NCBI GenBank assembly: GCA_000827265.1
Contig: KN834768.1
Coordinates: 45,063 to 109,062, forward strand
Reading direction: 5' to 3'
DNA from: Collybiopsis luxurians FD-317 M1
Taxonomy: Eukaryota; Basidiomycota; Agaricomycetes; Agaricales; Omphalotaceae
Length of the DNA stretch: 64,000 nt
Shown one piece after another: positions 12,390 through 23,995 of the stretch. Under the pieces are notes generated by a model. That model searched no databases. It was not told the origin of the DNA and saw nothing but the letters and a program-made list of their open reading frames with translations. Each line of letters begins with the position of its first letter. Position 1 is the stretch's first letter. Both the position numbers and the translations under genes were made by a program.

Positions 12390-14290
12390 ATGCTCGAGCC
12401 GTCTTCGCAGTCGTCTACATCATCATCGTCTCACTTTACTCAATCTCTACCTTCGCTCCTTTTCATCCTAGGAGACTACTTCCCAACGCAGGCGGGCATA
12501 TCAAAACCGCCGCGCTTAATTGCATTCTCTAGGATTCCCTCGGTTCCAGTGTAGCCTTTGTTGCGACGGAAGTGGAATCAGAATAGAGATGGAGAGAGGA
12601 TGCTAAATTTGTGGAGTTTTTGGCTTTACAAACACTGATCGCAGGTTACTTTGTCGCCGGTCTGCCTCATTGACATTTGCATGCACCTCTTTCGCAACCT
12701 TGCGCCGACTTCCTCGACTTTTCTCCTGCTCCCCCGCGATCCGGACTCCGCTGCTTACAGCGCCACTTCAGATCTTCTCCATCCACCTCCTGGACGTGGT
12801 TTTTTAGCCTGAACCTTTCCATCACATTTTCCTGCTACTTCTGTACATCATCGCTATAAATCACATTCTTTCACCTTTCATCGATCGGCATACAGTCAAA
12901 GACCAGAGTCTTATATAACAGATCAATATTTCGACAATACTGGTGCAGAATCTGAGTTTTAGCCAAAGGCTTCAGTAAACAAAATGCTCCAAATATCTTG
13001 AAAAGTCTCTCTAAATATTATCGGAATTTTTAAAAAGTTGCTGATCTCAAGAAATAAGGAAAATGTCGTATAACAGAGCAAACTCATTTACATCAAAAAT
13101 CACCCCTCTTTCGGCATCTACCTGGCAGCTCAGGTACTCATTGTGTATAACGCATGTAGTGCTAGAATAACTTGTACGATACCATTGAATGATATCTAAC
13201 TGTTTTTGACAGTACGCAGCTTCCAGGTGGTGTTGTACAAGCAGTACAACATTGTATAAGTAGGTGATCTCGTATAAGAAGCTGATCTTCAACTGTATAT
13301 CCAGCTATCACTACATAAGGGCTGCAGAGCCTCAGCAGCAGGCGTTCATCCTCGTACATAGAAAACTGGATTCCTTGCGATGCTCGATACAGGCATGCAT
13401 CCGAGGCTCTCTGCTGGGTCATCTTCTCAATTATACCATAATTTCCGTCCACACAAGAGGGTGACGTTCGGAATAGTTTCGGGACGTAGCGGTTCAAGGC
13501 TGCTGTATTGCTTGACTAGCGACATACGTCTTTGACAGATGAAGACGGTACGCACGCACCGTTGTCGACGGGAGGAGCAGGAGCAGAATTCACAACCGGC
13601 GAGCTTACTTCGTCATACGAGGGGCCATTATTACCACCTCGTTGTGCCTGATGCGATACACGCACTCCTCCCCGGATGCTCGGACTCGTTCAGAAAATGG
13701 TTAATACAAGTACTACCCCCGACCCAGGCTTTTCACCGACTCAAAGTCCTCTTCATTTTCTGTCGATGCCAACTCCCCACTAGCTTTGACATTCGCCACG
13801 AAGAATGCGTTCACCTCGACCAACTCCTTTCCGAGTAATACCAGTCCGGGCAAGTGGGCAAGCCCAGAGGTGGGACGATGCTAGGATTGGAGGGATGTTC
13901 GCGGAAGAGTGGAGCAATAGAGAGTCGTAGTTTGATTTTGCGGGGAGTTTCGAGGCTGAGCTGTACGTGTTATTAGTCTGTTCCCTTTGTCTTCCCTTCC
14001 CATTCCTTCGTTTATTGCATTACCTGTCATTTCTCACTCTCACTCCACAGGAACTGTCAACTTTCACATCCGATGCCTTCCAGAATCATCTGAAAATCAT
14101 TATGACAGTACGGCCTCTACAGCCTGGGTTCAACCTCGTTCGAAAGATCAGATCAGGCTCCTTCCAACGCCTGATACAGGCATACATCGGAGGCTCTCTG
14201 TTAGGTCATGGCCTAGTTGTAGCCTCAGTTAAGTACGCATACGCTGGTGGCATGTTGCTTAGGATCCTTGGGAAAATCTCTGATTCTTCA
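12390..14290 (+). pseudogene. Decayed divergent gene upstream of NACHT copy 2
   Basis: This is homologous, block by block, to 2390-4080 upstream of NACHT copy 1. The shared segment with AFILVxxx...IQACIRGSLLG appears twice here (about 13340 and 14120) and once each near 2975 and 59890 (minus strand). The reading frame is broken and no function is recognised. Its divergent placement next to each receptor indicates that it was carried along in the receptor duplications. Confidence 0.45.
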
Positions 14291-14539
14291 AAGGCGGTAG
14301 CCGAACCTTGAGCGATTATCGGCGACTCCAGATCCACGGGGAAAAATTATACCCCCATCTCAAAGCTATATGTAAAACGCTCAATTTCCCTCATACCCCG
14401 ACGCTCTCTGCTGGTCGGAGAGTCCAAAAATTTTATTCAACTTCCATTTCTCTTCGCAAGTTTGTCCATTCGTCCCGCTGGTGTTCCGCCCCTCCCGTAG
14501 ATTCTACTCCATCTTATCCACGCATAGTTCAGCCTAGTC

Positions 14540-15528
14540 ATGAAAATCACGCTTCTCAAGTGTATTCTACTTGCATCTTTCACGTCAATCGTTTGCTCAA
14601 GTCCCGTCGCACGTAATAACCACCTCCCGAACGTGCGTGTTGACCTTTAGCAGAATTTTTCTTTGTCTCGTTCTGCTTTTCGACTCTGGTTCTGAAATAT
14701 TCGGTGGGCAGTGGATTGGAACACCATTTGAAGATACTGTTACTACAGAAGAGAAGAAAGTTTTCGGTGAGATGCCGTGTCAACGTTTCCCATGGCAAGA
14801 GTTGGCTAATGCACCTCTTAGACCCCAAATTATATTTGAAGGACATCACCTTTGGCGACCTCATCTCGGACGAAGGATCCACCCCCACCATCTACTCCCT
14901 CAGAAAATACAAAACCCAACTCAACCCAGACCTAGTCGCCAAAGTACTCACCAAACCGGAAGCCAACCGCGTAGGAGAATCCTTCTCCGAAGTCAAAGTC
15001 CTCAAAATCCTCGGAGAGCTCACCGACGCGGGTCGTGTCCCAGAGACGGTTTTCAGGGGGAATAAGAAGATGAAGCTTTATCAGGTGATTATTATGCCGA
15101 GGAAGAAGGGGAGGCATTTGAAGGAGACACCGCAGTATGCGAGTTTGGTGAATCATCAGGCGGAGATGCATACGTTTGTGCATTATGTTATTGGGGAGTA
15201 TTGTCGGGTGATAGCGAGGGTCGCTGTTCAGAAGGGTGTGTTTCAATTGTGCGTATGAAACGTCTCCCCCTCCCTGAGTCTTCCTCCTCCGGCCGTCGAT
15301 AACCTCGTTTCCTACAGCGATCTTCAGCTGAATAACTTCCTCGTCACTTTTTTCGAAAATACATATCAAGTTTCTTCTATTGATCTCGTGGATTGGGGCA
15401 TGGCGACTCAAGTTAAAATGCCCGTAACGGAGCAAGAAGTGGTGAGTTGCTGCTGGCTATCCCTTTGATATCCAATGTAGCTGATGAATGCGAAGTTTGC
15501 TTATTGCGTGCGAGAGACACTATTATGA
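14540..15528 (+). CDS. Secreted protein-kinase-like (PKL-fold) protein, copy 1
   Basis: Probable exons: 14540-14632, 14712-14766, 14822-15248, 15318-15441 and 15481-15528; the last exon could instead start at 15496. The protein opens with a clear signal peptide (MKITLLKCILLASFTSIVCS), cut off by an intron shared with the paralogues. The body looks like a kinase fold: a glycine-loop-like LISDEGSTPTIYSL, a beta-3 lysine in VAKVL, a helix C EVKVLKILGEL, a catalytic-loop equivalent FDLQLNNFLV that keeps Asp and Asn, and a DFG equivalent SSIDLVDWG. At about 245 residues it is short for a kinase and lacks a usual C-lobe extension. Secretion and the kinase fold are inferences; the substrate is unknown. 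Copy 2 follows in tandem, and a near-identical 325-bp element lies 119 bp downstream. Confidence 0.7.
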
Positions 15529-15646
15529 TGGATTCAGGACTACAGTGTATGTCAGATACGTTAGAAAGGTAGCGGTCATGTAGACTACGGTAGAATCGAC
15601 TTGCAAATTGAGATCTGGAAAGTTTGACGAGAAAAGGACGAATAAA

Positions 15647-15975
15647 ATGTATTGATGTAGATAAGATTATCCAAATTAAGTTAATTCTAAGGTTAGGGTT
15701 AGCGGCCCGTCCGGCCGAAAAAAAAGAGCCCGCCCAGCCAGAGTGGCCGATGCGGGACAGGGAAATATTGAGACAGTGCATAAGCCTGAGCCTATACAAG
15801 CCGTAGACACCCTCTGTATGGACAAGGTCGCCGTGCTATGGATGGTCTCCACGGCCCACAGACCCGTGTACGTGAAGGGGCCTGTGCCATCAAGGTAAGT
15901 ATGAGGTGTTAGGGTGCTTGCAGCGGGTATATATACTTTCAGCCAGTGCGCACGGACCAAGTTAGTGGTCACGTT
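15647..15975 (+). repeat. 325-bp near-identical dispersed element, copy 1
   Basis: This matches the reverse complement of 46511-46842 with only about a dozen mismatches and one A-run length difference by eye. It contains a telomere-like GGTTAGGGTTAGCGG (about 15693-15708) and, read on the opposite strand, a TATATATA about 45 bp from its end. There is no clear target-site duplication and no recognisable transposase, LTR or tRNA. The frame of about 100 codons on the minus strand changes at the A-run between copies, so coding is doubtful. Confidence 0.85.
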
Positions 15976-16323
15976 CATCCAGGCGTAAGTATTCGACTAT
16001 CAATTCATCCATTCTGAGCTGGACAACGTATCAAGACTCAAGATTCCAATGAGTACTAGAAAAATATACTGCAAGCTATGTCTGCAGTTAAACTGCACTC
16101 TAATATCTCTATGTATATCTATACGTAGGTACACGACACGCGACAAAAAAACGCGGGTGTTTTTGATGAAGCAATCCTGAAATGCGGTGTGATACACATC
16201 CGTAACGCTGAGAGCTTTATTTCAAATCCCGTATCCTCGTTTGCATCCACCACTCTCTGCTGGCCAGAGAGTATACGCGAGTTTACAACTATTGAGCTGG
16301 TCTCCGTTTTTTTTTTTTTCAGC
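15976..16323. other. Upstream region of kinase-like copy 2
   Basis: No gene is seen. A T-run lies just upstream of the ATG. This is the likely promoter and 5' UTR of the following gene. Confidence 0.5.
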
Positions 16324-17305
16324 ATGAAAATGGCGATCGCCTTTAGATTTCTCCTCGCTGTCGCTCTAGGGATAACCGTCGTTCATTCGGTCCCCACCAC
16401 TAAACCGCCCGCTAAACCTACTGTAAGTGTTGACCTTTCAGTCGAAAATTTTCTTCACTCAATATCTACGTCCGTACAGTGGCTTGGGAAACCTCTCGCC
16501 GACGATCTTACTGCGCAAGATGGGAATGTTTTCTGTTGGTCGTTTTTTCCTACGTTTCTCTCTGTGTATTATAATACTTTTGCGTCTTTAGCGCTCAAAC
16601 TAAACCCCAAAGATCTCGACTTTGGCCCTCTCATCTCAGACGAAGGCTCCACCGGCCTCGTTTACTCCCTCAACCGCTACAAAACGCACTCCTCCCCAGG
16701 CCTAGTCGCCAAAGTGCTCACCGAGGCCCAATCCAAAGACCTCATGCACGAAGCCTACGTCGAAGTCAAAGTCCTCAAACTCCTAGGCGAGCTCAAAGTC
16801 TCCGGATTGATCCCCGGGAGCGCGTTCGAGCCTCACGATAAAAGATATGCGAATAAGTTTTATCCGGTTGTGATTATGAAGGAGAAGGGTGGGGAGCCGT
16901 TGCAGGGGACGGAGCAGTTTGAGGGAGTAGAGGGGGATGAGAAGGGGAAGAAGGAGTTGGTTGAGCATGTGGTCGATGAGTATTGTCGGACGGTGGCGAA
17001 GGTGGCGGTTGAGAAGGGGGTGTATCAGGGGTATGTACTTGGGTGGGATTTGATTCGGTTTGTATGTTGACTTACATTTCTTTGGAAGCGAACTTCATGT
17101 TGGTCAGTTCCTGGTTAGCTTTGTTGGGAAGACCAACAAAGTATCCTCTATTGACCTCGTCGATTGGGGCGGGGCGAGTCGAGTGAACAAACCGGTGACG
17201 GAGCAAGAAGTGGTGAGTTGCTCTCCGATTACCCTTGTGTATTTACTCAACACGGGTATCTAGTATGAGTACTGTAAGAAAGACATAGATGTACGAGATT
17301 TGTAG
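16324..17305 (+). CDS. Secreted protein-kinase-like protein, copy 2 (altered catalytic loop)
   Basis: Exons: 16324-16422, 16480-16534, 16592-17030, 17089-17212 and 17270-17305, with intron positions matching copy 1. The signal peptide is MKMAIAFRFLLAVALGITVV, followed by HS and a proline/lysine-rich stretch (PTTKPPAKPT). The glycine-loop equivalent is LISDEGSTGLVYSL, the beta-3 equivalent VAKVL, the helix C EVKVLKLLGELK, and the hinge-like segment YPVVIMKEKGGEPL. The catalytic loop reads GELHVGQFLV: the Asp of copy 1 is Glu and the metal-binding Asn is Gln. The DFG equivalent SSIDLVDWG is retained. The double substitution suggests a pseudokinase or altered chemistry. The last exon (YEYCKKDIDVRDL) is short but comparable to those of copies 1 and 3, which share a YC motif. 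Confidence 0.7.
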
Positions 17306-17581
17306 CGTCTCTGGCTTCTTTAAGTTACATGCGCTTCAGGATGGCGGTCGGCATTTTGGAGTGTACGAAAAAAAAATAAAACTAATTTTAAACCGCGTCT
17401 GAATCCGAAACTACTAGATTCTCTAAATACTTTGTAGGTGGGTGAACTGGAGAGATATCCAAGCCTTGGTGAAAGCATTTGCATTCAGAAATTCAGACGG
17501 AGATCAGCGTCTGACAGAAACGGCAACCGGCGGACCGCCTCTTCGTCTCTGCCAACATCTTTTTGCTTCTTGACAACAAAT

Positions 17582-19476
17582 ATGGACCAAGACGTGGACA
17601 TGGACGCCCCTCAGATATCCACATTACGCGAAGAATCCACTCCTCCTCCGCAAAAAGTCAATACCAGACGAGTAAAACTAGTAGTCAAAGAACGAGACAA
17701 GCCTAATAGCACTAATAACACGCCCCCGGCTTCCAGTTCACGCCACCGAGAAGAAGACGATGACGACGACGACGAAGATCAAGAAGACCAGCTCATCGAC
17801 GACGATGGTCCAAATCCTTCACATGATCACCCTCCGCCTCCTCGGTCATCTCATCCTGCAGTTGCTGAAGCCTCAGCGTCGGCGTCAGCCTCAACGTCGT
17901 CAACGACAACGAAAAAAGGCAAATCTTCTCCTGCCAAACGAAAACCCCGAAAACACGACAAGAAACCGCCGGAAGAGGGTCGATTTCGTGAAAAGGTCAT
18001 GCAGCAGCCTAGTACGAGTGCGCCTAACTTGGCACCGACGATACTCTGGTTCCAAGCTACTCCGGCGACTGCAGGCAAAGGGAATGGCCATAATCCGACC
18101 GCTGCTGCTCCTGGTAACCTTGAGCACCACCAAATACAAGATCCTGCGGTGGTAGCTGAACAGGGCGGTCAGATTACCGTGCTGGGTTCTGAACCTCCGC
18201 TTTCGATGAAGATTGGGGGGAAGAAGAAGGGGGGTGCGTCGGGAGGTGCAGGAACAGGAGGAAAGAAACAGTCTACGGCGAAGAAGGAAAAGGCAAAAGA
18301 GGCTTCGAGTTCAAAGTATGCTCTCTTTTTCATATCTCATTCGGTTTTTGATGACCTTAACCCCGCAGACAAACTAAAATCAAGCTCTTACCCCCTATGC
18401 CAGAAGACTCGGGTATCATATCTGAAGGTAATATACTTTTACTATCTATCAAGTGCTCATCCGCTCATTCATATCCCTTACCGTTCCCTGCAGGCATGAC
18501 CGGAACCGCAGCCTCCTCACCTGTCATCCCCCCTTTCGACGACATGGAATTCCCCCATACCCCCGAACCAGCCGACGACCTCTTCTTCCCCTACGCTCCC
18601 TCTTCCTCACACCCAAATCAAACCCGAGACTCCAGCGCTAACGTCACTCCGAACCAGAAGCATCCCAACGCCAACCCCAATGAAGACGGCTCGGCGGAAG
18701 ACCCACTCAACGCGCCCATCTCACTCGAAGGCATACCGATACCCGTCTACCCCCTCCCGACGAAACCGTTCCCTGTCTTGCCGCCCCCGAAGATCAGTAC
18801 GACCGGGTTCGCTACGAATGCACCTCTGGATCGAGCGTTGTTGGGTGGAGGGGCTGGGAATAAGCCTTCCAAGGACAAAGATAAAACCGGAGGAGGCGGA
18901 GATGGTGCGGGGGATGGGGGAGGTGGGGGAAAGATACCGAAAGTGAGGCACTGGAGGACAGCGAGGAGGGAGATTAGAGGGATCGGAGGGGGGAGGTGGT
19001 TCGCGCGGGCGTGGGTCGGAGAGAAGGAGAGTGCGTTGGCGAATATGATTGAGAGCTTGGCGGAGGTGAGGAAGAGTGCTGGGGCTGGAAAGGATGGTGA
19101 TGTGGGTACTGGTACGGGGACCAATACACCGTCAAAGTCGCATGCTGCGACGCCTGCGTTGGGGTCTAGTGGGCTGGGGTCGGTTTCGGCGCCGGTGAAG
19201 GGGACAAAGGGGAAGGGGAAGGCTTCGGCGGCTAGGTCTGCCGCGGCTGTAGCTGCTGCTACGGCGCTGACGTCGTTGTCTGCGTCTACGTCGGCGGCTC
19301 CGTCGAGGTCGAGGTCGCAGTCGCTTGCGCCGGAAGGAGGAGGAGGCCAAGGTGGTCCGGGTACGGGTGCGAGTGCTAGTGTGCGCGCACCGACAAAGAT
19401 GAGGATATCACAGGTCCCGGTCCCAACCTCGGTGGGTCCGTCGTCTGAGGCGGGGGATTCGGATATGATGATGTGA
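17582..19476 (+). CDS. Low-complexity nuclear protein, possible INO80 subunit Ies4-like
   Basis: Exons 17582-18317, 18369-18427 and 18494-19476 give about 590 residues. The ATG at 17582 (MDQDVDMDAP) is preferred to an in-frame ATG at 17438 because the upstream sequence looks untranslated. Features in order: an N-terminal RRVKLVVKE; an acidic run (EEDDDDDDEDQEDQLIDDD); a lysine-rich run (KKGKSSPAKRKPRKHDKK); proline-rich segments; then a compact conserved-looking block VRHWRTARREIRGIGGGRWF; and a long Ser/Ala/Gly-rich tail. In that block the Ile-to-Trp spacing resembles the C-terminal motif of yeast Ies4 (from memory), so an INO80 chromatin-remodelling role is suggested only tentatively. The second half is much richer in G+C than the flanking genes. 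Confidence 0.5.
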
Positions 19477-19896
19477 GGGCTGAAGTGCAATTTGAAGGGG
19501 ACAGGGGGTTAGGGAGGAAGGGCTTGGAAAGATGGCAGAAGGAAAAGTAAAGATGGGGAATTGAAATTCGTTATCCGGCCTGCTCAAGCGTGTATGCTGT
19601 CGTTATTGTATGTTCGTATGTATCTTAATCTGGCTTTCGCATCTTTAATTGAGGACACGAGTTATGATTACTTTCGGTTTTGAAACAGATTAAGCAGTAT
19701 GGTCTCGCGGGCGTCCGCGCGGTGGTACGGTGAACAGAGCTCAAATATCCATGGGGGTCAAGTCCCATTGTTGGTTTACTTTTTTCTCTCCATAGCTTAT
19801 TCTGTTCTACTTTACAAACATGCTCTTGTCCTAAACCTCCACTCTTTTCTCCGAATTTATGCCTACAGCCACTCTTACTACACTATTTCTTCAAAT
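19477..19896. other. Convergent 3' intergenic region
   Basis: This lies between the Ies4-like gene (+) and the GH92 gene (-). No gene is seen; it is presumably the two 3' UTRs and terminators. Confidence 0.5.
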
Positions 19897-22800
19897 TTAA
19901 TCAAAGCCACCCGTAGAAAGAGACGGAGGCAAAGCATCTGCGCCCTCCCCGCATCCGAGTGAATCGTCATCTGTCAGCGTTAGCTCAATCGTCGTGTCCG
20001 TCGATGCGGAGAAATGGGACCAGTCAAGGAAGCAGGTCGATGGCCAGGGAATTCCATTTACGGTTACATTCTGCCAGAAGGAAAATTAGAGAAAGTAAGG
20101 ACGAAATCGAACACTAGGAAGCGGATGCTATCGTAAACGGCGACAACATCTTACCGAAACGTAGACGGCGGAACCACCCCAATTGTTAGCTTTGATAGTT
20201 GTAGTCGAGTTGAAGAGCGGATTGAAGAAGGAGATGGAGGGGAAGAAGGGTGATGAGAGGAGGTATTGGCGGGTGGCCGGGACAGGGTATAGACCCGCGA
20301 GGAGGAACACGGCGAAACTTCCCATTGCCCCTACTTTAGGCATAAGGGTAGGACAATTAAATCGCTACGGATGTGACTAACCCGAATCATCATTCCCCGG
20401 CAACCCGTTAACACTAGTATTATAACTCTCCAAGAGAACTTGCCTGGACTGTTTCGTGCTCAGTCCGGGACGATTGGCGTAATGATACATGAAAGGAATT
20501 TGTTGCGAAGGTTCATCTGTTACGTCGAAATAACTTTGGTTGAAGATGATGTTCAGTCGTTCGATGAAGGCTTCTTGACCGCCTTGGAATGTTATGAGCT
20601 GTGCAACGTCGTGTGGGACGAACTTGCAACGATGAGGTAGGTGTGTGTCAGTACGAAGACAGAGCGGGAAAGGGTGTACCTACTTGAGAGTACTAGAGAG
20701 GAATTGACACTCGTTGGAATATTCCGACTACCACGACATACGGGAAGGGACACTTACCACCATCGGCGAAGACTATGAAATGCAGAGTCAGAACAATGCG
20801 GTAAATCGTCCAAGGGGACTAACTTCGTAGAACCCATCATGGTTGGAAGGATCCAAGAAGCAGGTAGAATGTGTTGGATCGTTTACACTACAGTGTCGAG
20901 GATCCGTGGGCTGATCAAAAACGCCTTCGCTGTTTTTGAGCTGGAATCGAAAAAGTACTTTTCAGTTATATCAAAGGAATGAGTCGTACCCAGAACAGAC
21001 GAACCTGTATGAAACCAGTGACCGAAGGGAAGCCAGGAAGTGAGACTGCTGGATTCCAGAGGTTGAACGATCCATTTGCTCTTTTAACCAGCTACCAACA
21101 AGTCAGGCCAGAGATTAGCTTAGTACTCGCGCCCCATGCACAGAGTGGGCGCTAAGTAGCTTTTCTAGATAAATAATACGCACTTCGGCTGCATCGTCTG
21201 TCTTATTGAGAATCTTTGCCACCTGCGAAATGGCGAAATCTCCAAAAGCGTGCTGTAGAGTTCGATTTTTAGTGGAACAGTCGGATAGATCTCTTCAGAT
21301 ATGTATTTACCTCCAACGTCTTCGATGCTTGTCGAGTAGGAGTTCCTCGAAAATCTATGGACAATTCGTCTGGAATGTAATCTGTAAAGAGTGTAAATTG
21401 AGATTTATATATCTCTAGGGCAGAACTAGAAACGTACCAAATTGCACCCATGCATTTGCCTGGCGACCCTGTAGATCCCAGTCGTCAGGTTCACTCTCGG
21501 AATCGGTGATCAGGGCATTGTACAAGTCTGAAACGGAGACATTGAGAGCGGTAGCTTGTCCGTGATATCTGCACATCGTCAGGCACTCCGATCTGGTCAC
21601 ATAAAGCAGGATCTAACTTGACAAAAAATTCTCCAAGGATCGGGTCCGCATCTGGAAAATGAGTCAGACTCTACTCTCGACATTCGTACGAACATCACTT
21701 ACTACTTCCACCTTGCACCCACTGTTGGAGAGTTGCACCTCTACATTCCGGCAACCACCCTGAGTGTCTGTTCAAATATGACTAACAATGTGACATGTTG
21801 AAGACTTGCCTTCAAACCTCCAAACGTCAATCATGGCTCTGGTAATCAGAGCAAACCGCGACGGATCGTGGAGGGAGAACAGAGGATAGAGAGTGCGGAA
21901 AGTGTCCCAGTTGCAGTAGTATGAGTCGTAATATGGTTCTGACGATTTCCATCTTGGATTTTCTCCAGTGTCTAGGGCGAGGCGATTAGAACTTGAAGGG
22001 AGAAAGAATGTGGTCACTAACAATCTGCCGGGACTATGTGCGTCCTGTATAGCTAAAGCTTGTCTCAGAGGATGCAAAATAGATCAGGTAGTATGAAAAA
22101 ACATACTGAGGAATAGAATAATTGAACAGTTTCTTCGTCAACACCGGTGGGATCGACCTGAACTCTTTGTAGCAATTCATTCCACTGATCCAAAGCATCC
22201 GAGCGCACACGATTGAAGTTCCAGTCTGGAATCTCCTCCTCCGCATTCGCGCACGCTTGAGCGCTCGATATGAACGAGACACCGACCCGGACCAAAATCG
22301 AAGTCGACCCATGGTTGGCGGGAGGAAAGGTCAACAATCCGCCAGAAGACCCAGAGTAAATTCCGCTCAAATTCGTCGCATTCTGGGTCACAGTATTGAA
22401 AAACCAAGAGCCATATTCAGTGGGACCAGTAAAGTTATACCCATCTCCGTGGAAGTCCACACAGGTAAAAAGATGATAAGCTCCAGGCCCGAAACTACCT
22501 TCAAACCAGGCGTCCCCGGTCACACGTCCGGTGGATGGATCAAGGTCCAGAGTCACGTCATAACCGCTTTGCTGGCCATCATTCGTGAGATCTACGAGTA
22601 AACGCGGGTGAGAGCTGTTGGCTGGGAAGGTATAACGATGCAGGGCTGTTCGACGAGTAGTTGTAAGCTCTACCCGGATGTCGGTAGACAAGTTCGATGC
22701 AAAGTATCCAGGCGATGCGACGTCGTCGGGAGATCCTGATATAGATGAGCATCAGGGCTGGTCAACTTGATTAAACAATGACTATACCGTCGGGCAGAAG

Positions 22801-23347
22801 TTTTCTGGGGACTGCGCGGTTGAACAGATCAGTTGGACATTTGGTGAAGGAAGGGCATGAGGCGAACGGCCAAATTTTGAAATTTGATAGTGAGGCAGAC
22901 TGTGCAAGTCGGAGTAGTAGCTAGAGGCTTTTGTTTTAGACAAGGACGAAGAACGTACACCACCAGTCCCAGAATCGTGCATCTGCGAAAAGCCAATAGC
23001 ATCGTACTGGGGATCCGCGTCATATCCAGCTTGCTGCAGTTCAGAATGAATATATATCTCAACAGCAAAAATTTCAGTCACAACTTACATTTCCCGGGGA
23101 AGTTGTGTCCATTCCAGCCTTGATCATTCCATGGGGAAGAGTTGCACCTACATTTTCCTCAGTACGAGTTCATATACAAAGCAGGCTCATTATAAGCACC
23201 AGGGAAAACATGACCGCCGTCCGTAGTCCCAATGAAGGGTAGAACAAAATCGGCAGGATTCTGAATGAATATCTCTCCAGCACGTGCAAGAGATAGTAGT
23301 ATCGCTAACTCCGAGATAACCAGGCCGACAGAAAAAAATTCGAGCAT
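19897..23347 (-). CDS. GH92 alpha-mannosidase-like secreted enzyme, copy B
   Basis: GH92 enzymes are calcium-dependent exo-alpha-mannosidases that trim N- and O-glycans. The start at 23347 gives a hydrophobic N-terminus (MLEFFSVGLVISELAILLSL) followed by IFIQNPADFVLPFIGTTDGG. Removing a short intron at HVFPG rejoins VFPGATLPHGMIKAGMD, a GH92 hallmark. Further marks in order: GYDADPQYDAIGFSQMHDSG with TGG (about 23040-22960), the beta-sandwich region (22691-22065), YYCNWDTFRTLYPLFSLHDP (about 21950-21880), VNGLPGNDDSG (about 20415-20385) and the C-terminal ALPPSLSTGGFD ending at 19897. The gene is split by many short introns. No break was found, so it is probably functional. It is a tandem paralogue of the next gene. 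Confidence 0.88.
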
Positions 23348-23995
23348 GATTCCTGCAAGGGAGTCCGTGCTAGCAAGTCAACTCCGCCCTATTTCTCTCT
23401 ATTTATACGCCTCAAATGAAATGTCCGAGAAACGTACAGCCGCGTCAAACGATGTCGAGCCCGAAGCAGCCAATGGAGAAACTATGTATCAATTAGAGAA
23501 CAGAAAGAGCAAGAAATTTGCCGAAGTTGGGCACCAAATTCGAAGATAGCCTCTCGTACGCTTCGTAAAGCCGTCTTGGCGAAACAATGTGACCCGCCTA
23601 TAGCCCGGAAACCGTGTTCTGAAAGCTTGCTACTGATATTCAATGGACCTTTGAAGCGAGGAACAGTTTATTTGACCCATATTACTCATTATCAAGCACG
23701 ATTGACGTGCCTGGCCAGCATGGCTCTTGAGAAAGAAATCTCGATATGGGCCAAGCATTTTTCCGGAAATGCAATCCGAGGTTTGAGCGCAGAATTTGTT
23801 ATCGAGACAGTTTGGTGAAAATTGCTGCCAGCCTGTGTTCATTGGATGGGCAAATCGAAGCGGAAGCGAAGGCAGAGAGGGGGGGAGAATATCTCATTTT
23901 TTTCTACATACTTTATACCCCTATTCTTCTCCTAAATTACCACTGTTTTCGTCTGGATACAGGCCAGCAGCTACTCTGATCACGTTGAACCGATA
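23348..23995. promoter_or_regulatory. Upstream region of GH92 copy B
   Basis: No gene is seen. The region is homologous to 27473-28135 upstream of copy A, including a possible TATTTATA box (23399-23406). It also serves as the 3' flank of copy A. Confidence 0.5.

Noticed and set aside
15693..15708. Telomere repeat / chromosome end
   Set aside because: Less than two TTAGGG units, present inside a dispersed element in both copies, with genes on both sides.
15676..15978. 100-codon minus-strand open frame in the 325-bp element
   Set aside because: The A-run length differs between the two element copies and shifts the frame, so coding conservation is not supported.
18747..19490. 247-codon minus-strand open frame
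   Set aside because: It overlaps exon 3 of the Ies4-like gene, and its proline/alanine-rich composition is explained by the G+C-rich antisense.
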